The notes under the pieces were generated by a model, which was given only the letters and a program-made list of their open reading frames with translations, searched no databases and was not told where the DNA came from. DNA of 64,000 bases from Adiantum capillus-veneris (taxonomy: Eukaryota > Streptophyta > Polypodiopsida > Polypodiales > Pteridaceae): NCBI GenBank assembly GCA_014529385.2, contig CM043947.1, positions 121,470,891-121,534,890 of the forward strand, in the 5' to 3' direction. Both the position numbers and the translations under genes were made by a program. Within the stretch, counting starts at the first letter, position 1, and each line of letters begins with the position of its first letter. This document shows positions 21,672-31,485 of the stretch, one piece after another.

Positions 21672-21949
21672 TGTAGACATGTAGTAGTGTTAGTGTGTAT
21701 ACGCGCTTCACCAGGGGCACTTTTCTCCCACTGGGTTTTTCCCCCTGGACATCCGGTGTGAAAGGACACCTTATCTCTTAGGGTTTCATATAAGCTTTGT
21801 AGCTCTGAGTTTGTACACATTATTATTATTCCAATACAGAGAGAGACTACAGAGATCTCGTACACAAGCTCTGTGTCTTCTCCTTCTCCATCTTCTTCCT
21901 ACTCTGAGTTGCTGTCTTTCTTCTGTTTCCTGTTTCATCATCTTCAACA
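21672..21949 (+). mobile_element. Copia LTR copy 2 (functional 5' LTR)
   Basis: 278 bp, identical to copies 1 and 3 by eye, followed by the primer site and internal region. Confidence 0.95.
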
Positions 21950-21951
21950 AT

Positions 21952-21963
21952 TGGTATCAGAGC
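21952..21963 (+). other. Copia primer-binding site, initiator-Met tRNA
   Basis: TGGTATCAGAGC is complementary to the 3' end of plant initiator tRNA-Met, the standard primer of plant Ty1/copia elements. Confidence 0.9.
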
Positions 21964-22348
21964 GAGGTGATTTCCAGAGCCTCTACTTGCGTTTTCGCGT
22001 CCGCGCGCGCAATCGCAGTTTTCAGGCAGTTTTCGGAAAATTTGTTCGTGGGAGCATCCTCGACGTTCCGGGAGTACTCTGAGCAGGCGACCTGGAGTTT
22101 TACCCCCCTTTCGAAGCCGTTCGAGCCCTCAGAATTTTGTTCTGAGCAGCGTAGCAGAAGTTACTTTTCGGAGGCGTTTAGATCAAGAGGGTGTGCTTTT
22201 TGACAGATTTTCTTCAGGTAAACAGTTCTTTTGGGAAGCAGCTTGTCTTAGCTTTGTGCTGAGATTTTGTGTAGAGTTTTGCTTGGATTGGAGAGGAGAT
22301 TTGTGAATCTCTTGGAGGTTCTTTTGCTCTCTTGTGTGCATCTATAGT

Positions 22349-25300
22349 ATGGCTCAATCTACAGAGAAAGAGATTTTTGGTGCGTTTACATCCGAAGACA
22401 AATTGGATGGTACCAACTATTCTCTTTGGTCTTTTATGGCCAAAAATGTTTTGCTTGGTAAAGGATTGTGGGATTATGTATCTGGAGATGAAGTTCGTCC
22501 AGGTAGCATTGCACCTGCCACGCCTGGTCGTGGTGCAGCTGTTGGTGCAGGACCCTCACAAGTCACTCCAGAGCAAAAGAGATGGGATACTAAAGATGCA
22601 CAGGCTATGGCTGTGATTGCCTTAACCATAAAGAGGACAATCACACCACATATCAGATCTTGCAGAACTTCTGAGAATGCTTGGAACACTCTGCAAGCTA
22701 TGTTTGGAGGAAGAAACGCTGCCAGAATAGAGTTTTTGAAGAAACAACTTGACAAAATACAGATGGACGAAGGTGACGATATTGTCGAGCATCTTACAAA
22801 AATAAGGGATCTTAAAGAGCAATTGCTTAGCATTGATGAAGTGATTCCAGAGAAGGACTTGGTTTCCAAAACACTCAATTCACTACCACCATCTTATTTG
22901 ACTTTTCAGACTTCTTTGACTCTGTCTTTGCGAGCTAATCCTGACCCTCTTCATTTTGAAGAGTTAGTGGCTTTGCTATTGCAGGAGGATCAATCACGTA
23001 AGAACAAGTCTTTACAGGTGGATGGTATGGATCATGCTCTTGTTGTACAGAACAAAAACAGGGGTAAAGAGAGTGCTCATCACTCCAAGTCTAGTGCAGG
23101 ACAATCTTCAGAGAAGTCTAAAGGTGATTCCGACAAGTCCAAGAAGAAAGGTAAATGTCACTACTGCAAGAAACCTGGTCACTACATTAGTGAGTGTAAA
23201 AAGCGAATTGCTAAAGAAAAGAAGAAAGAGTCAAGTTTGGTTGTTTCAGCTTCTGGTGATTCTTCTACAGCTAAAGAAGAGTCTGCAAACTTTGTGCAGG
23301 ATTCTTATGCTTTTGTAGTATGTTCAAATTTTTCTGCTTACAGTGTTGACAAGACACAAATGATTTGGTACTTTGATAGTGGTGCATCCAGGCATCTTAC
23401 TTCAAGGAAGGATTTGTTTTGTTCATTGGATGCAGCTCCAGCAGGAAAGAAGGTGACATGTGCAAATAATGCTTCTTATCCAATCAAAGGCGTTGGTAAT
23501 ATTTTGATTACCATTTCAGATGGTTCAGATTTATGCTTGCCAGATGTCTTATATGTTCCAGGGATCAAGAAGAATTTGTTGTCTGTATCCTCTCTTGCAA
23601 AAAATGGTCTTCGGGTCATTTTTGAGGATGACAGATGTGTTGTACGAGATCGAGAGAATGGTTATTCTCTTATCACTACAGGTACGCTGGACAATGGACT
23701 ATTTGTGCTAGATCGTTATGAAAAGCAGATTCAGGTATGTATTGCAGAAACAAAGACTCAGGCCATGCAGGATGCTGAGTTGTGGCATGCTAGATTTGGG
23801 CATGTTGGTTATGGTAGTTTGATGACTTTACAACGTCATAATATGGTGCATGATTTGTCTTTATTGGAGATGCCACCAAGACATGTATGTGAAGGTTGCG
23901 TTCTTGGAAAGATGCACAGATTTGCATTTTCGCAGGATGGTTCAGTTAGAGCGACACGAAAGTTGCAGCTTGTACACAGTGATGTATGTGGTCCTATGAG
24001 GACGCCATCTTTGGGAAACAGCCTTTATTTTGTGACCTTCATTGATGACTTTTCCAGGTTTTGTTGGGTGTATCCACTCAAAGCAAAGTCAGATGTGTTT
24101 GCAGTTTTTCAACATTATGTCGCCATGGTTGAAAATGAAACAGGTTGCAAAGTACAGACTCTTCGTACCGATCGAGGAGGTGAATACATGTCAGGTGCAT
24201 TTAAGGATTTTTTGGGAAAGAAAGGCATTAAACACCAATGCACTATGCCATACACACCACAACAGAATGGTGTTGCAGAAAGGAAGAACAGGTCTTTAAT
24301 GGAGACAGCTAGATGTATGCTCAAGGCTAAGAGTTTGCCTCATAAGCTATGGATGGAGGCAGTTGCTTGTGCAGCACATGTTTTGAACAGGTGTCCTACT
24401 CGTGCCTTGAAGACCATTACTGCATATGAAGCTTGGTATGACAAAAAACCTTCAGTCAGTTATCTTCGTGTTTTTGGTTGTCTTGCTTATGCTCACATCC
24501 CTCAGCAGTTACATGGGAAGCTTGATGATAAGGCAATCAAATGTATATTTGTGGGGTACAGTAGTGGAAGTAAAGGTTATAGACTTTACAATCCTGCTAC
24601 AAACAAGATTTTTGAAAGTCGTGATGTAATTTTTGTAGAAACTACTGCTCAACCTATGGTTGCTTTTGATGTACCTCATATGCAAACACATGATGTATTT
24701 GAAGGTTTGCTTCCTTCTTTTGTGGAAAATCAAGATTCACAACAGGTTGATAATCTTGATCAATCTTTTGATCAGCATGTGACACCTCATGATGTAGAGG
24801 AAATTGTGCGTGAAGAGCAAGAAGTTCTCAGGGAAGAAAGAACCTTGCCTAAATGGGTTCAGAAAACTTTGCAGGATAGCAAGTTGGATGCACCGTTGCC
24901 ACGGAAAACACGTGCTGGTACTACTTTTGGCAGAGAGCAAGTAGATTTGGCTTGCTTTAGCACTCTTTGTGATGCAGATGAGCCTGATTCATTTGAACAA
25001 GCTTTAGAGTGTGTTCAGTGGAAAGATGCTATGCAGCAAGAAATTGATTCTATTCATAAGAATCATACATGGGATCTAGTGGACTTGCCTACAGGTAAAA
25101 AGCCTATTGGTACAAAGTGGGTTTTTAAGGTAAAAAGGAAACAAGATGGTACTGTTGACAGGTACAAAGCAAGGCTTGTGGCAAAAGGCTATGCGCAACA
25201 GAAAGGCATAGATTATGATGAAACCTTTGCTCCTACTTCTCGTGCGTCCACAGTTAGATCACTAGTTGCAATTGCTGCTCATCATGGTTGGAAAGTGCAT

Positions 25301-26530
25301 CAGTTGGATATCAAAACTGCTTTTTTGAATGGTGATTTGCAGGAAGAAGTTTATGTAAGTCAACCAAGTGGTTTTGTTGTAAAAGGTCAAGAGCAAAAGG
25401 TATGTAGATTGCGTAAAGCTTTGTATGGTCTCAAACAGGCTCCAAGAGCATGGTATGAGAAGATACATACTTATTTGATTGGCCAGGGATTTCAGAATAG
25501 TCCAACAGAAAGTACTTTGTATGTCAAAAAGAGAGATGGAGTTCTCATTATGCTAACACTTTATGTGGATGATATGCTTCTTACAGGCAATAATGCAGAT
25601 GAAATTGAAGCGTTTAAAGATGCTTTGAGAAAAACCTTTGAGATGTCTGATCTTGGTTTGCTACATTATTACTTGGGTATTCAGTTTGTGCAATCAGAGG
25701 ATGGCATATACATGTTGCAGGCAAAATATTTGCATAAAATTTTGGACAAGTTTGGTATGCAAAATTGTAAGCCAATCTCTACACCCGTAGAAACTGGATC
25801 AAAGTTGAGCATGCACGATGCTGGAGAACCTTTTGATGTACATACTTATGCAGCAGCGGTTGGTTGCTTGATATATTTGGCAGGCAACACTCGTCCAGAC
25901 ATTCAATTTGGGGTTTCACAAGCAAGCAGATTTATGCACAGCCCAGGTATGCATCATTGGCAAGCTGTGAAGCGCATACTTCGTTACCTTTCAGGTACCC
26001 CTAATCTTGCCATGTTCTTTCCAAGGGGGGATATGTATGGAAAGCACAGTTCTATGCAGCTTCTTGGTTACAGCGATTCAGATTGGGCTGGTGATTTTGA
26101 CACACGGCATTCCACAAGTGGCAATTGTTTTTTCTTGGGAAATGCATGTATATCTTGGCTAAGCAAGAAGCAACCCACAGTGGCTACATCAACTTGTGAA
26201 GCTGAGTACAGGGCAGCTTTCACGGCAACAGTTGATTGTGTATGGATACGCAGGTTATTGGCAGATCTTTGTGAGTGTCAACAGGCACCCACTACCATTT
26301 TCACTGACAGTCAGAGTGCTATGGCAGTTGCAAGGAATCCAGTATTTCATGCAAGAACAAAGCACATAGAGGTTCACTACCACTATGTCAGGGAAAGGCT
26401 ACATGCAGGGGAGATCACACTAACTTACTGTCCTACACAGGATAACATTGCAGATCTATTTACGAAGGCGTTATCACGAGAAAAGTTTGAAGCTTTCCGA
26501 AAAGCTTTGGGCTTACTCTCATACACATGA
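22349..26530 (+). CDS. Ty1/copia gag-pol polyprotein, intact
   Basis: About 1393 codons without a stop, from ATG (MAQSTEKEIFG) at 22349 after a 400 bp leader. In order: gag (AWNTLQAMFGG, LNSLPPSYLTF), CCHC knuckle CHYCKKPGHYISEC near residue 270, protease WYFDSGASRHLTS, GAG-pre-integrase HARFGHVGYG, integrase with HSDVCGPM, RTDRGGEY and QQNGVAERKNR, reverse transcriptase with TKWVFKVKRKQDG, LDIKTAFLNG, LYGLKQAPRAWY and polymerase box YVDDM, and RNase H with SDSDWAG, STCEAEYRA and the closing LFTKAL. The integrase-before-RT order defines Ty1/copia. All catalytic residues I can check are present, so it may still be active. Confidence 0.97.
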   Translation: MAQSTEKEIFGAFTSEDKLDGTNYSLWSFMAKNVLLGKGLWDYVSGDEVRPGSIAPATPGRGAAVGAGPSQVTPEQKRWDTKDAQAMAVIALTIKRTITPHIRSCRTSENAWNTLQAMFGGRNAARIEFLKKQLDKIQMDEGDDIVEHLTKIRDLKEQLLSIDEVIPEKDLVSKTLNSLPPSYLTFQTSLTLSLRANPDPLHFEELVALLLQEDQSRKNKSLQVDGMDHALVVQNKNRGKESAHHSKSSAGQSSEKSKGDSDKSKKKGKCHYCKKPGHYISECKKRIAKEKKKESSLVVSASGDSSTAKEESANFVQDSYAFVVCSNFSAYSVDKTQMIWYFDSGASRHLTSRKDLFCSLDAAPAGKKVTCANNASYPIKGVGNILITISDGSDLCLPDVLYVPGIKKNLLSVSSLAKNGLRVIFEDDRCVVRDRENGYSLITTGTLDNGLFVLDRYEKQIQVCIAETKTQAMQDAELWHARFGHVGYGSLMTLQRHNMVHDLSLLEMPPRHVCEGCVLGKMHRFAFSQDGSVRATRKLQLVHSDVCGPMRTPSLGNSLYFVTFIDDFSRFCWVYPLKAKSDVFAVFQHYVAMVENETGCKVQTLRTDRGGEYMSGAFKDFLGKKGIKHQCTMPYTPQQNGVAERKNRSLMETARCMLKAKSLPHKLWMEAVACAAHVLNRCPTRALKTITAYEAWYDKKPSVSYLRVFGCLAYAHIPQQLHGKLDDKAIKCIFVGYSSGSKGYRLYNPATNKIFESRDVIFVETTAQPMVAFDVPHMQTHDVFEGLLPSFVENQDSQQVDNLDQSFDQHVTPHDVEEIVREEQEVLREERTLPKWVQKTLQDSKLDAPLPRKTRAGTTFGREQVDLACFSTLCDADEPDSFEQALECVQWKDAMQQEIDSIHKNHTWDLVDLPTGKKPIGTKWVFKVKRKQDGTVDRYKARLVAKGYAQQKGIDYDETFAPTSRASTVRSLVAIAAHHGWKVHQLDIKTAFLNGDLQEEVYVSQPSGFVVKGQEQKVCRLRKALYGLKQAPRAWYEKIHTYLIGQGFQNSPTESTLYVKKRDGVLIMLTLYVDDMLLTGNNADEIEAFKDALRKTFEMSDLGLLHYYLGIQFVQSEDGIYMLQAKYLHKILDKFGMQNCKPISTPVETGSKLSMHDAGEPFDVHTYAAAVGCLIYLAGNTRPDIQFGVSQASRFMHSPGMHHWQAVKRILRYLSGTPNLAMFFPRGDMYGKHSSMQLLGYSDSDWAGDFDTRHSTSGNCFFLGNACISWLSKKQPTVATSTCEAEYRAAFTATVDCVWIRRLLADLCECQQAPTTIFTDSQSAMAVARNPVFHARTKHIEVHYHYVRERLHAGEITLTYCPTQDNIADLFTKALSREKFEAFRKALGLLSYT

Positions 26531-26565
26531 TGATCTGCTACCTTGTACGGATTCACACTATCACT

Positions 26566-26577
26566 ACAGGGGGGATT
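26566..26577 (+). other. Copia polypurine tract
   Basis: ACAGGGGGGATT next to the 3' LTR. Confidence 0.85.
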
Positions 26578-26855
26578 TGTAGACATGTAGTAGTGTTAGT
26601 GTGTATACGCGCTTCACCAGGGGCACTTTTCTCCCACTGGGTTTTTCCCCCTGGACATCCGGTGTGAAAGGACACCTTATCTCTTAGGGTTTCATATAAG
26701 CTTTGTAGCTCTGAGTTTGTACACATTATTATTATTCCAATACAGAGAGAGACTACAGAGATCTCGTACACAAGCTCTGTGTCTTCTCCTTCTCCATCTT
26801 CTTCCTACTCTGAGTTGCTGTCTTTCTTCTGTTTCCTGTTTCATCATCTTCAACA
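26578..26855 (+). mobile_element. Copia LTR copy 3 (3' LTR)
   Basis: 278 bp; identical to the two 5' copies by eye. Confidence 0.95.
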
Positions 26856-26860
26856 ATATT

Positions 26861-27096
26861 TTGGTCACCATCAAGCGTGATTTCAAGTGTTGATCACTTC
26901 GACTCACCTTGTAGTGTCTACGGGCAGGCAAGGGCTTGTAGGTCGAGGCGTTTGGAGTTTGAATTGAGCTTGTGGGTAGAGTTTTTAGGGAGCTTTTGAG
27001 TGGTAGTGAGTGAGGTGAGGAATTCAAGTAAATTCCTTGTGTTGTGTTGAGTTGTTTGGGTGTGTGAGTGTGCGCACGACATCTTTTGCTCCATCA
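26861..27096 (+). mobile_element. 3' LTR of the inner Tat-like element, right part
   Basis: Continues the 3' LTR after the copia target duplication and ends CTCCATCA at 27096, like the 5' LTR end at 15096. Confidence 0.95.
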
Positions 27097-27884
27097 GCGG
27101 CATTGACCTTCTTGAGATCCACTCACACTGTGAGTTTCGCATTCTTCTTTGGCACAATCAATATTGGAGACACCCATTTTGAATGCTCAATAGGGTATAT
27201 GAAACCGCATTCCACAAGCTTTTCAATCTCTTCTTGAACGATTTTTGCATATTTAGGATTCATTGGGTAGGGTCGTTGCTAAACTGGTTTAGCCATGCTA
27301 TTCATGGGGATTGTGTGTTGCACCACGGAAGGTGGAACACCTTTCATATCATGATATGTCCAGGCAAATATATCCCTGAATTCCTTGAGAAGTTCTTTAA
27401 GTACACACTCCTCAGTCTCCGTGAGATCTTGGGCAATGAAAACAGGTTTAGACTCTTCTCTTGGGTCTGCTAACTCTATTTCCTTAACTATCGCTGGACC
27501 GTCACAGACTCCATTGCTCCCATCGATAGGTTTTCTTTGAGCCTTTGTATACACAACCTTACGTTCCTCCGTGGTATAGCATTTGAAATGTTCAGGTGTA
27601 GGGTGTAAGTTTGTGGGGTCCTGTTGTTTTGTGGACTCTGATTTCACTTCCGATTCCTTTTGTTGTTGAGCTAAGTCTCGATTTTGTCGTCTCCTTACAT
27701 TACATCTCAACTTTGGCTTCTCTGTAGCCTCTAGTTGTGCGATGTCAATGGGTTGTGGACTACACCACATAATGCTTTGAAGGTATTCACCCCACTGATC
27801 TACCAACATTCGATGAGCATCACATGCCCCTATATAATTAAGCCATTCTGCGATAGATTTCTTTTCATTTATTCTAGCACGCAT
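27097..27884 (-). pseudogene. PR-RT linker and N-terminal third of RT (outer element)
   Basis: The minus strand reads a charged linker, then LKELLKEFRDIFAWTYHDM and the PIEHSKWVSPILIVPKKN box of Ty3/gypsy RT. Stops near 27284 and 27115 interrupt it. The frame ends at VDLKKVNA, where the inner element is inserted; the rest of RT is at 13216-13885. Confidence 0.85.
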
Positions 27885-27952
27885 ATTTGCTCGATATCGT
27901 CGCCTCTTATATCTCTTACTCTTCTTGTTTAATTCTCGATTACGGCCGATCT

Positions 27953-28534
27953 CTAGTGAGAATAGTCACTAGATGAATCACTTCTTGTGTCTTCTGCTCC
28001 CTTGGATAGATTTTCATCTAGGGTACCACTGGCCCTTGAATGGTTTGTCCCCACATTTGCATTAAGATTTAACTCAGATTCTTTATCCTCAGAGTCAATT
28101 TCAATTGATGATTCTGACCCCAAATCATGTGGGCTATAGTCTTGTGAGGCGCTACTGGTTCCAATGCCAGTAAAACCTTCATCTTGTAGGTTATCAGAAG
28201 CTATATGCATTGCTTCTAGCATATTTAAGGGTACAAGTGGTGGCATTTCATCCCCCTCAAGTGTTACCCAGGTCGTCCCCCTATTTCCCCAAGTGTCTAT
28301 GGTTGCTGCTAGGTGGACCCAATCCACATTGTCCAACTCAGTCATCCCAAGTAGTACATCCATATAAGGAGAATCTTCTCCAACATCAGTGTCCGCTTTA
28401 CACGTGTAACAATACTGTAATGGGGCTGAGTGAACTGTGGTGTCAGATCTATGATCAATTATAAACTTGTTTCCTAGAGGATGTGCTCGACCAGTCACAA
28501 GATCCACTCGAATGACAGAATCTTGGAACTGCAA
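27953..28534 (-). CDS. Spacer region between PR and RT of the outer element
   Basis: About 193 open codons, acidic and Ser-rich at the C-terminus (DSEDKESELNLN). It contains a C-Y-T-C pair and DVLLGMTELDNVDWVHL. No catalytic motif is visible. Position between protease and RT suggests an extended PR-RT linker peculiar to this group. A second reading is a separate dUTPase-like or accessory domain, but no such motif is seen. Confidence 0.5.
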   Translation of the reverse strand: MQFQDSVIRVDLVTGRAHPLGNKFIIDHRSDTTVHSAPLQYCYTCKADTDVGEDSPYMDVLLGMTELDNVDWVHLAATIDTWGNRGTTWVTLEGDEMPPLVPLNMLEAMHIASDNLQDEGFTGIGTSSASQDYSPHDLGSESSIEIDSEDKESELNLNANVGTNHSRASGTLDENLSKGAEDTRSDSSSDYSH

Positions 28535-28540
28535 GTAGAC

Positions 28541-28990
28541 CTAGTTTTTAGACCAGTCACAAACCATTTTTGCTTCCCTCATGAAAGGACGTCCTAAGAT
28601 CATCTCCGATGCCATTTTTGAGAAATCCATAACAATAAAGGTGATCCTTATTTTATGTCCAAAGACCTTGATCTTGACATCTTCTAGCATCCCAATAGGT
28701 TTAACAATAGAACCATTGGCCATCTTCACTACTATGGTTGTGGTCTCAAGGTGAGGTCTTCCCATAGTTTCCCAGCAATTTTTAGTCACAATGCTAACCC
28801 CAGTGCCACCATCAAGGATTCCCTTCACAGTTAATCCCTTAGTAGTGATTGGTATGGTCGCATTGGATTCATCACCCTCAAAGTATTGTCCCAACTTGTT
28901 AACATGTATTTCTATAACAAGGTTCTCATCTAGGTTGGGTTGTGGATCTAAGTGTTCCTCCTCTATCGACATCTCCCCAGCTCCCTCCAT
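28541..28990 (-). CDS. Canonical aspartic protease of the outer element (PR1)
   Basis: KGILDGGTGVSIVTKNCWE carries the active-site Asp (D-G-G-T variant), followed by VKMANGSIVKPIG and the closing MILGRPFM box. It lies directly downstream of gag and upstream of RT, the usual Ty3/gypsy position. It contrasts with the second retropepsin-like domain after integrase at 11460-11863. Confidence 0.85.
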   Translation of the reverse strand: MEGAGEMSIEEEHLDPQPNLDENLVIEIHVNKLGQYFEGDESNATIPITTKGLTVKGILDGGTGVSIVTKNCWETMGRPHLETTTIVVKMANGSIVKPIGMLEDVKIKVFGHKIRITFIVMDFSKMASEMILGRPFMREAKMVCDWSKN

Positions 28991-30000
28991 GTGTGCAAAT
29001 TGTGGTAGCCCAAACTTTAGTTCTCCATTGAGGAAGGCTCAAAGAGCTGAGACTAGCTCAGGGCCTTTATATAGTTTGGACATGATGGTGGTTCTAACTT
29101 CTGAAGATATGAAATCCATCAATTTGGCAATATTTAACGGCACCTTTTGGACTTCAGTCCCTTGACGTGGGGAAGATGGGATCTCCATTTCTTCAATAGG
29201 ATCAAGTAGTCCATCTGTAAACATTCTTTCTATCAAGAAGTGAGTACGCCCACTTTCCCATGATTTTAAGGCACTTTCTTCTTGGATGACACTAGGTATG
29301 GCTAAGGGTCTATGGACTTGGTGAGGTTGTTGTTGCGTAGGGAACACGACGTCTGTAATCTGGATCTGCCTAGGTGCTGGTTCTAGATCCCTTTGGGTAT
29401 CTTCTACCAAACTCCTTAATTGCTTGACTCGTTCGATCTCCTCTGTAGGGTTTGGGTAAGTTCCTATCTTCTTTTGGATCCTGGCCATTGTGGTTCATGA
29501 AGATCTTCCTTGTTGGTTTCTATCTTAGTGGTCATTTTGGTCTCCATGGTTTCACCTGAATCAGAATCCTCTTCAACGTCGTTCATATATACGGGGTCGT
29601 CACCAGTCCTTATGTTGGTCTTTGAACTGGGGTCTGACTTCGCTGCTTTTTGCGATCTCTTCCTTCGTGTTTTCTCCTTTTTTTGAGATTGGGCAATTGA
29701 TGCTGTGTCTCTTTCCTCAAGGATATAGTTTTGTTTTTGGAGCATCTATCGTGTGATTACGCTTACTGGTACCACAGGTGTACTTTGTGATGGATCGTCG
29801 GTAACTTCAATCAAGTTTAATGGCGTGATCTTTGGTGCATTTGGATTATTTGGACATTGGGTGTTAGCGGCTGGATACACCCAACGGAGAATGATTGCTC
29901 GACAGGATAAGGACATAGAGTGATGTTCCAATTGACTTAAGAGTTCCAGAACTTCTTTTAGAAGTGAAATTGGACCTTGTTTGACCTTTTGCCGGAGCAA
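28991..30000 (-). pseudogene. gag-region remnant of the outer element
   Basis: Three minus-strand open stretches (30000-29746, 29745-29464, 29488-29039) with frameshifts and stops. The middle stretch is very Lys/Arg/Glu-rich. The downstream part includes SALKSWESGRTHFLIERMFTDG. No zinc knuckle was seen. The 5' LTR and primer site expected to the right are not found, so the element is probably truncated near 30000-30298. Confidence 0.5.
29862..29909 (+). repeat. 48 bp match to the LTR start of element D
   Basis: Starts TGTTAGCGGCT and matches 53787-53834 at 44 of 48 positions by eye, then diverges completely. It lies antisense within the outer element's gag remnant. Confidence 0.8.
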
Positions 30001-30298
30001 AGACGGAATTAAGACTTTCCCTGTAAATTGACCAACATTCGAGAGAAGTACAGTTCCAGATTAGCAGACCTAATCAAGAACATTTGAAGTGTATAAAATA
30101 CAGTAGTAGTTGAGGTTAACCCTCCAGTTATACCAATCATTACTAAGACCACCTCTAGCTGTTAAATGCTTTGATTCGATTGCCGAACTTAAATGCTTGT
30201 GTACAGGTATATTCAGCGGAAAAGCAAGAAGTTGTGCGGAAACTGATCGTTTGCCAGGTGCGTGGTTGGATTTGTGATAAATTGTATTTGTAAGTTTG
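30001..30298. other. Junction between outer element and element B
   Basis: About 300 bp with no domain, LTR end or primer site that I can support. It must contain the 5' limits of both the outer element (minus) and element B (plus). Confidence 0.5.
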
Positions 30299-30871
30299 AT
30301 GAACCTAAGATCAGGAAGACACATTCTTAGAGATCAAAAGGTGACAGGTGATCAGGGTAGCTTAGTGTCCACCGAGGAGAGGGTAACTCAAGCAAGGCTA
30401 GATCCACTAGCACCGATCATTGAGGAGGGTAGTGATACTGACACTTCATCCGCCGATAAGTCCTTCTTCATGATGGGTAGTCAACAACCAGGAGGTTTCT
30501 CCGATGAGAGACCAATGCTAGGAGGAAGCACCTCCCAAAATCCTTTGAACGATACCAAGTTCACTATAATCTTCTTAGAAGGAACAAACTCGAGGGGAGC
30601 CCTAGTTTATTCTGACTATCGAGGACGCAAGTGTATTTGTATTGAAGAAAGACCTGTTCAGAGACTGGATATAATTCGATTCTATGATGATGGAGATAGA
30701 TTCCGAGACGAAAAGGGGAACCACTATCTGATAGTCAGTAACCCTGAGGATTACAATAGATATGGAGATAACGTGGCAAAAGGAAAAATGGTTTCGAAAA
30801 CTCAAGAACCACCTCCAAACATTGGTCGCCCTGGAGCTCGCCCTGGAGCTCTTTTTATGTATGATAAGTAA
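30299..30871 (+). CDS. Element B N-terminal ORF with Y-x-D-x-x-G motifs
   Basis: ATG at 30299 (MNLRSGRHI), stop at 30869. It carries VYSDYRGRKC (about 30605-30634) and RFYDDGDRFRDEKGNHY (about 30678-30728), related in pattern to the repeated motif in element A. A third copy, VDRYGREYKR, follows in another frame near 31040. It precedes the gag capsid domain, so it is likely an N-terminal gag extension. No family recognised. Confidence 0.55.
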   Translation: MNLRSGRHILRDQKVTGDQGSLVSTEERVTQARLDPLAPIIEEGSDTDTSSADKSFFMMGSQQPGGFSDERPMLGGSTSQNPLNDTKFTIIFLEGTNSRGALVYSDYRGRKCICIEERPVQRLDIIRFYDDGDRFRDEKGNHYLIVSNPEDYNRYGDNVAKGKMVSKTQEPPPNIGRPGARPGALFMYDK

Positions 30872-31485
30872 AAAACCAGAGTTTCTACTTATAATGTGAA
30901 TGTGGGAATTTACAAGCACGAGAGCGAGGGAGTAGTCTCTTTATTTCGATGCAAAGAACCCTAACCAAACGAATTAAACAAAGACAAGGTTCTTTACTTA
31001 TTCTCTTATGAAATTGCTACGAGGAAGGATATCATTTTTGTTGATAGGTACGGGCGAGAATACAAACGTATTCTCCCAGAGGAGGTAGAAAAGGAAACAG
31101 TTCCAGAGACATCAAGATATGCCCCCGAAGAAGTGCCAAGGGTCACCTACACCCCTAGCAAATCGACAAATCCATTTTCAGAAGAGTACGACACGACCTC
31201 ACATTCTAACCGACAACAGACGTTCAACTAATAGAACCAAAAAGCAACCCAACCATCATTGAGGGCATGGATTTGTCAAAGTGCGACATTAGAACAAGAA
31301 CAAAATTGAGATGGTTATCGAGCCGCACGAGGTCTAAGGGATTTACAAGAACCACCACTCTATTCAGGGTATCAAGGCGAGAGTAAGCCAAAAAACCAAG
31401 GCCTGTAAGACAACCCATAGAACGAGTTCGAAGAGATGAACCATCTCTTGCAAAAACCGTCAGAAATCATGGCTTAGGAGCACCT
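30872..31485 (+). pseudogene. Frameshifted continuation of the element B N-terminal region
   Basis: Includes an open stretch IIFVDRYGREYKRILPEE near 31031-31084 and then a Pro/Ser/Thr-rich stretch; stops and frameshifts separate it from the flanking ORFs. It links the N-terminal ORF to the capsid domain. Confidence 0.45.

Larger units (their letters stand above)
21377..26855 (+). mobile_element. Intact Ty1/copia element with duplicated 5' LTR, whole
   Basis: Three LTR copies of 278 bp, all identical by eye, flank an uninterrupted polyprotein gene. A perfect 5 bp target duplication ATATT is present at 21372-21376 and 26856-26860. The element sits inside the 3' LTR of the inner Ty3/gypsy element. 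Identical LTRs and an open polyprotein indicate a very recent insertion. Confidence 0.97.
13886..27096 (+). mobile_element. Inner Tat-like Ty3/gypsy element, whole, nested in the outer element
   Basis: LTR-gag-PR-RT-RNase H-aRNH-IN-LTR, with the copia element embedded in its 3' LTR. It interrupts the RT gene of the minus-strand outer element. Left flank ends GGCG (13885), right flank starts GCGG (27097); GCG is duplicated. Removing the insertion and one GCG restores the spacing of the conserved RT motif N-x-x-T. Confidence 0.9.
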
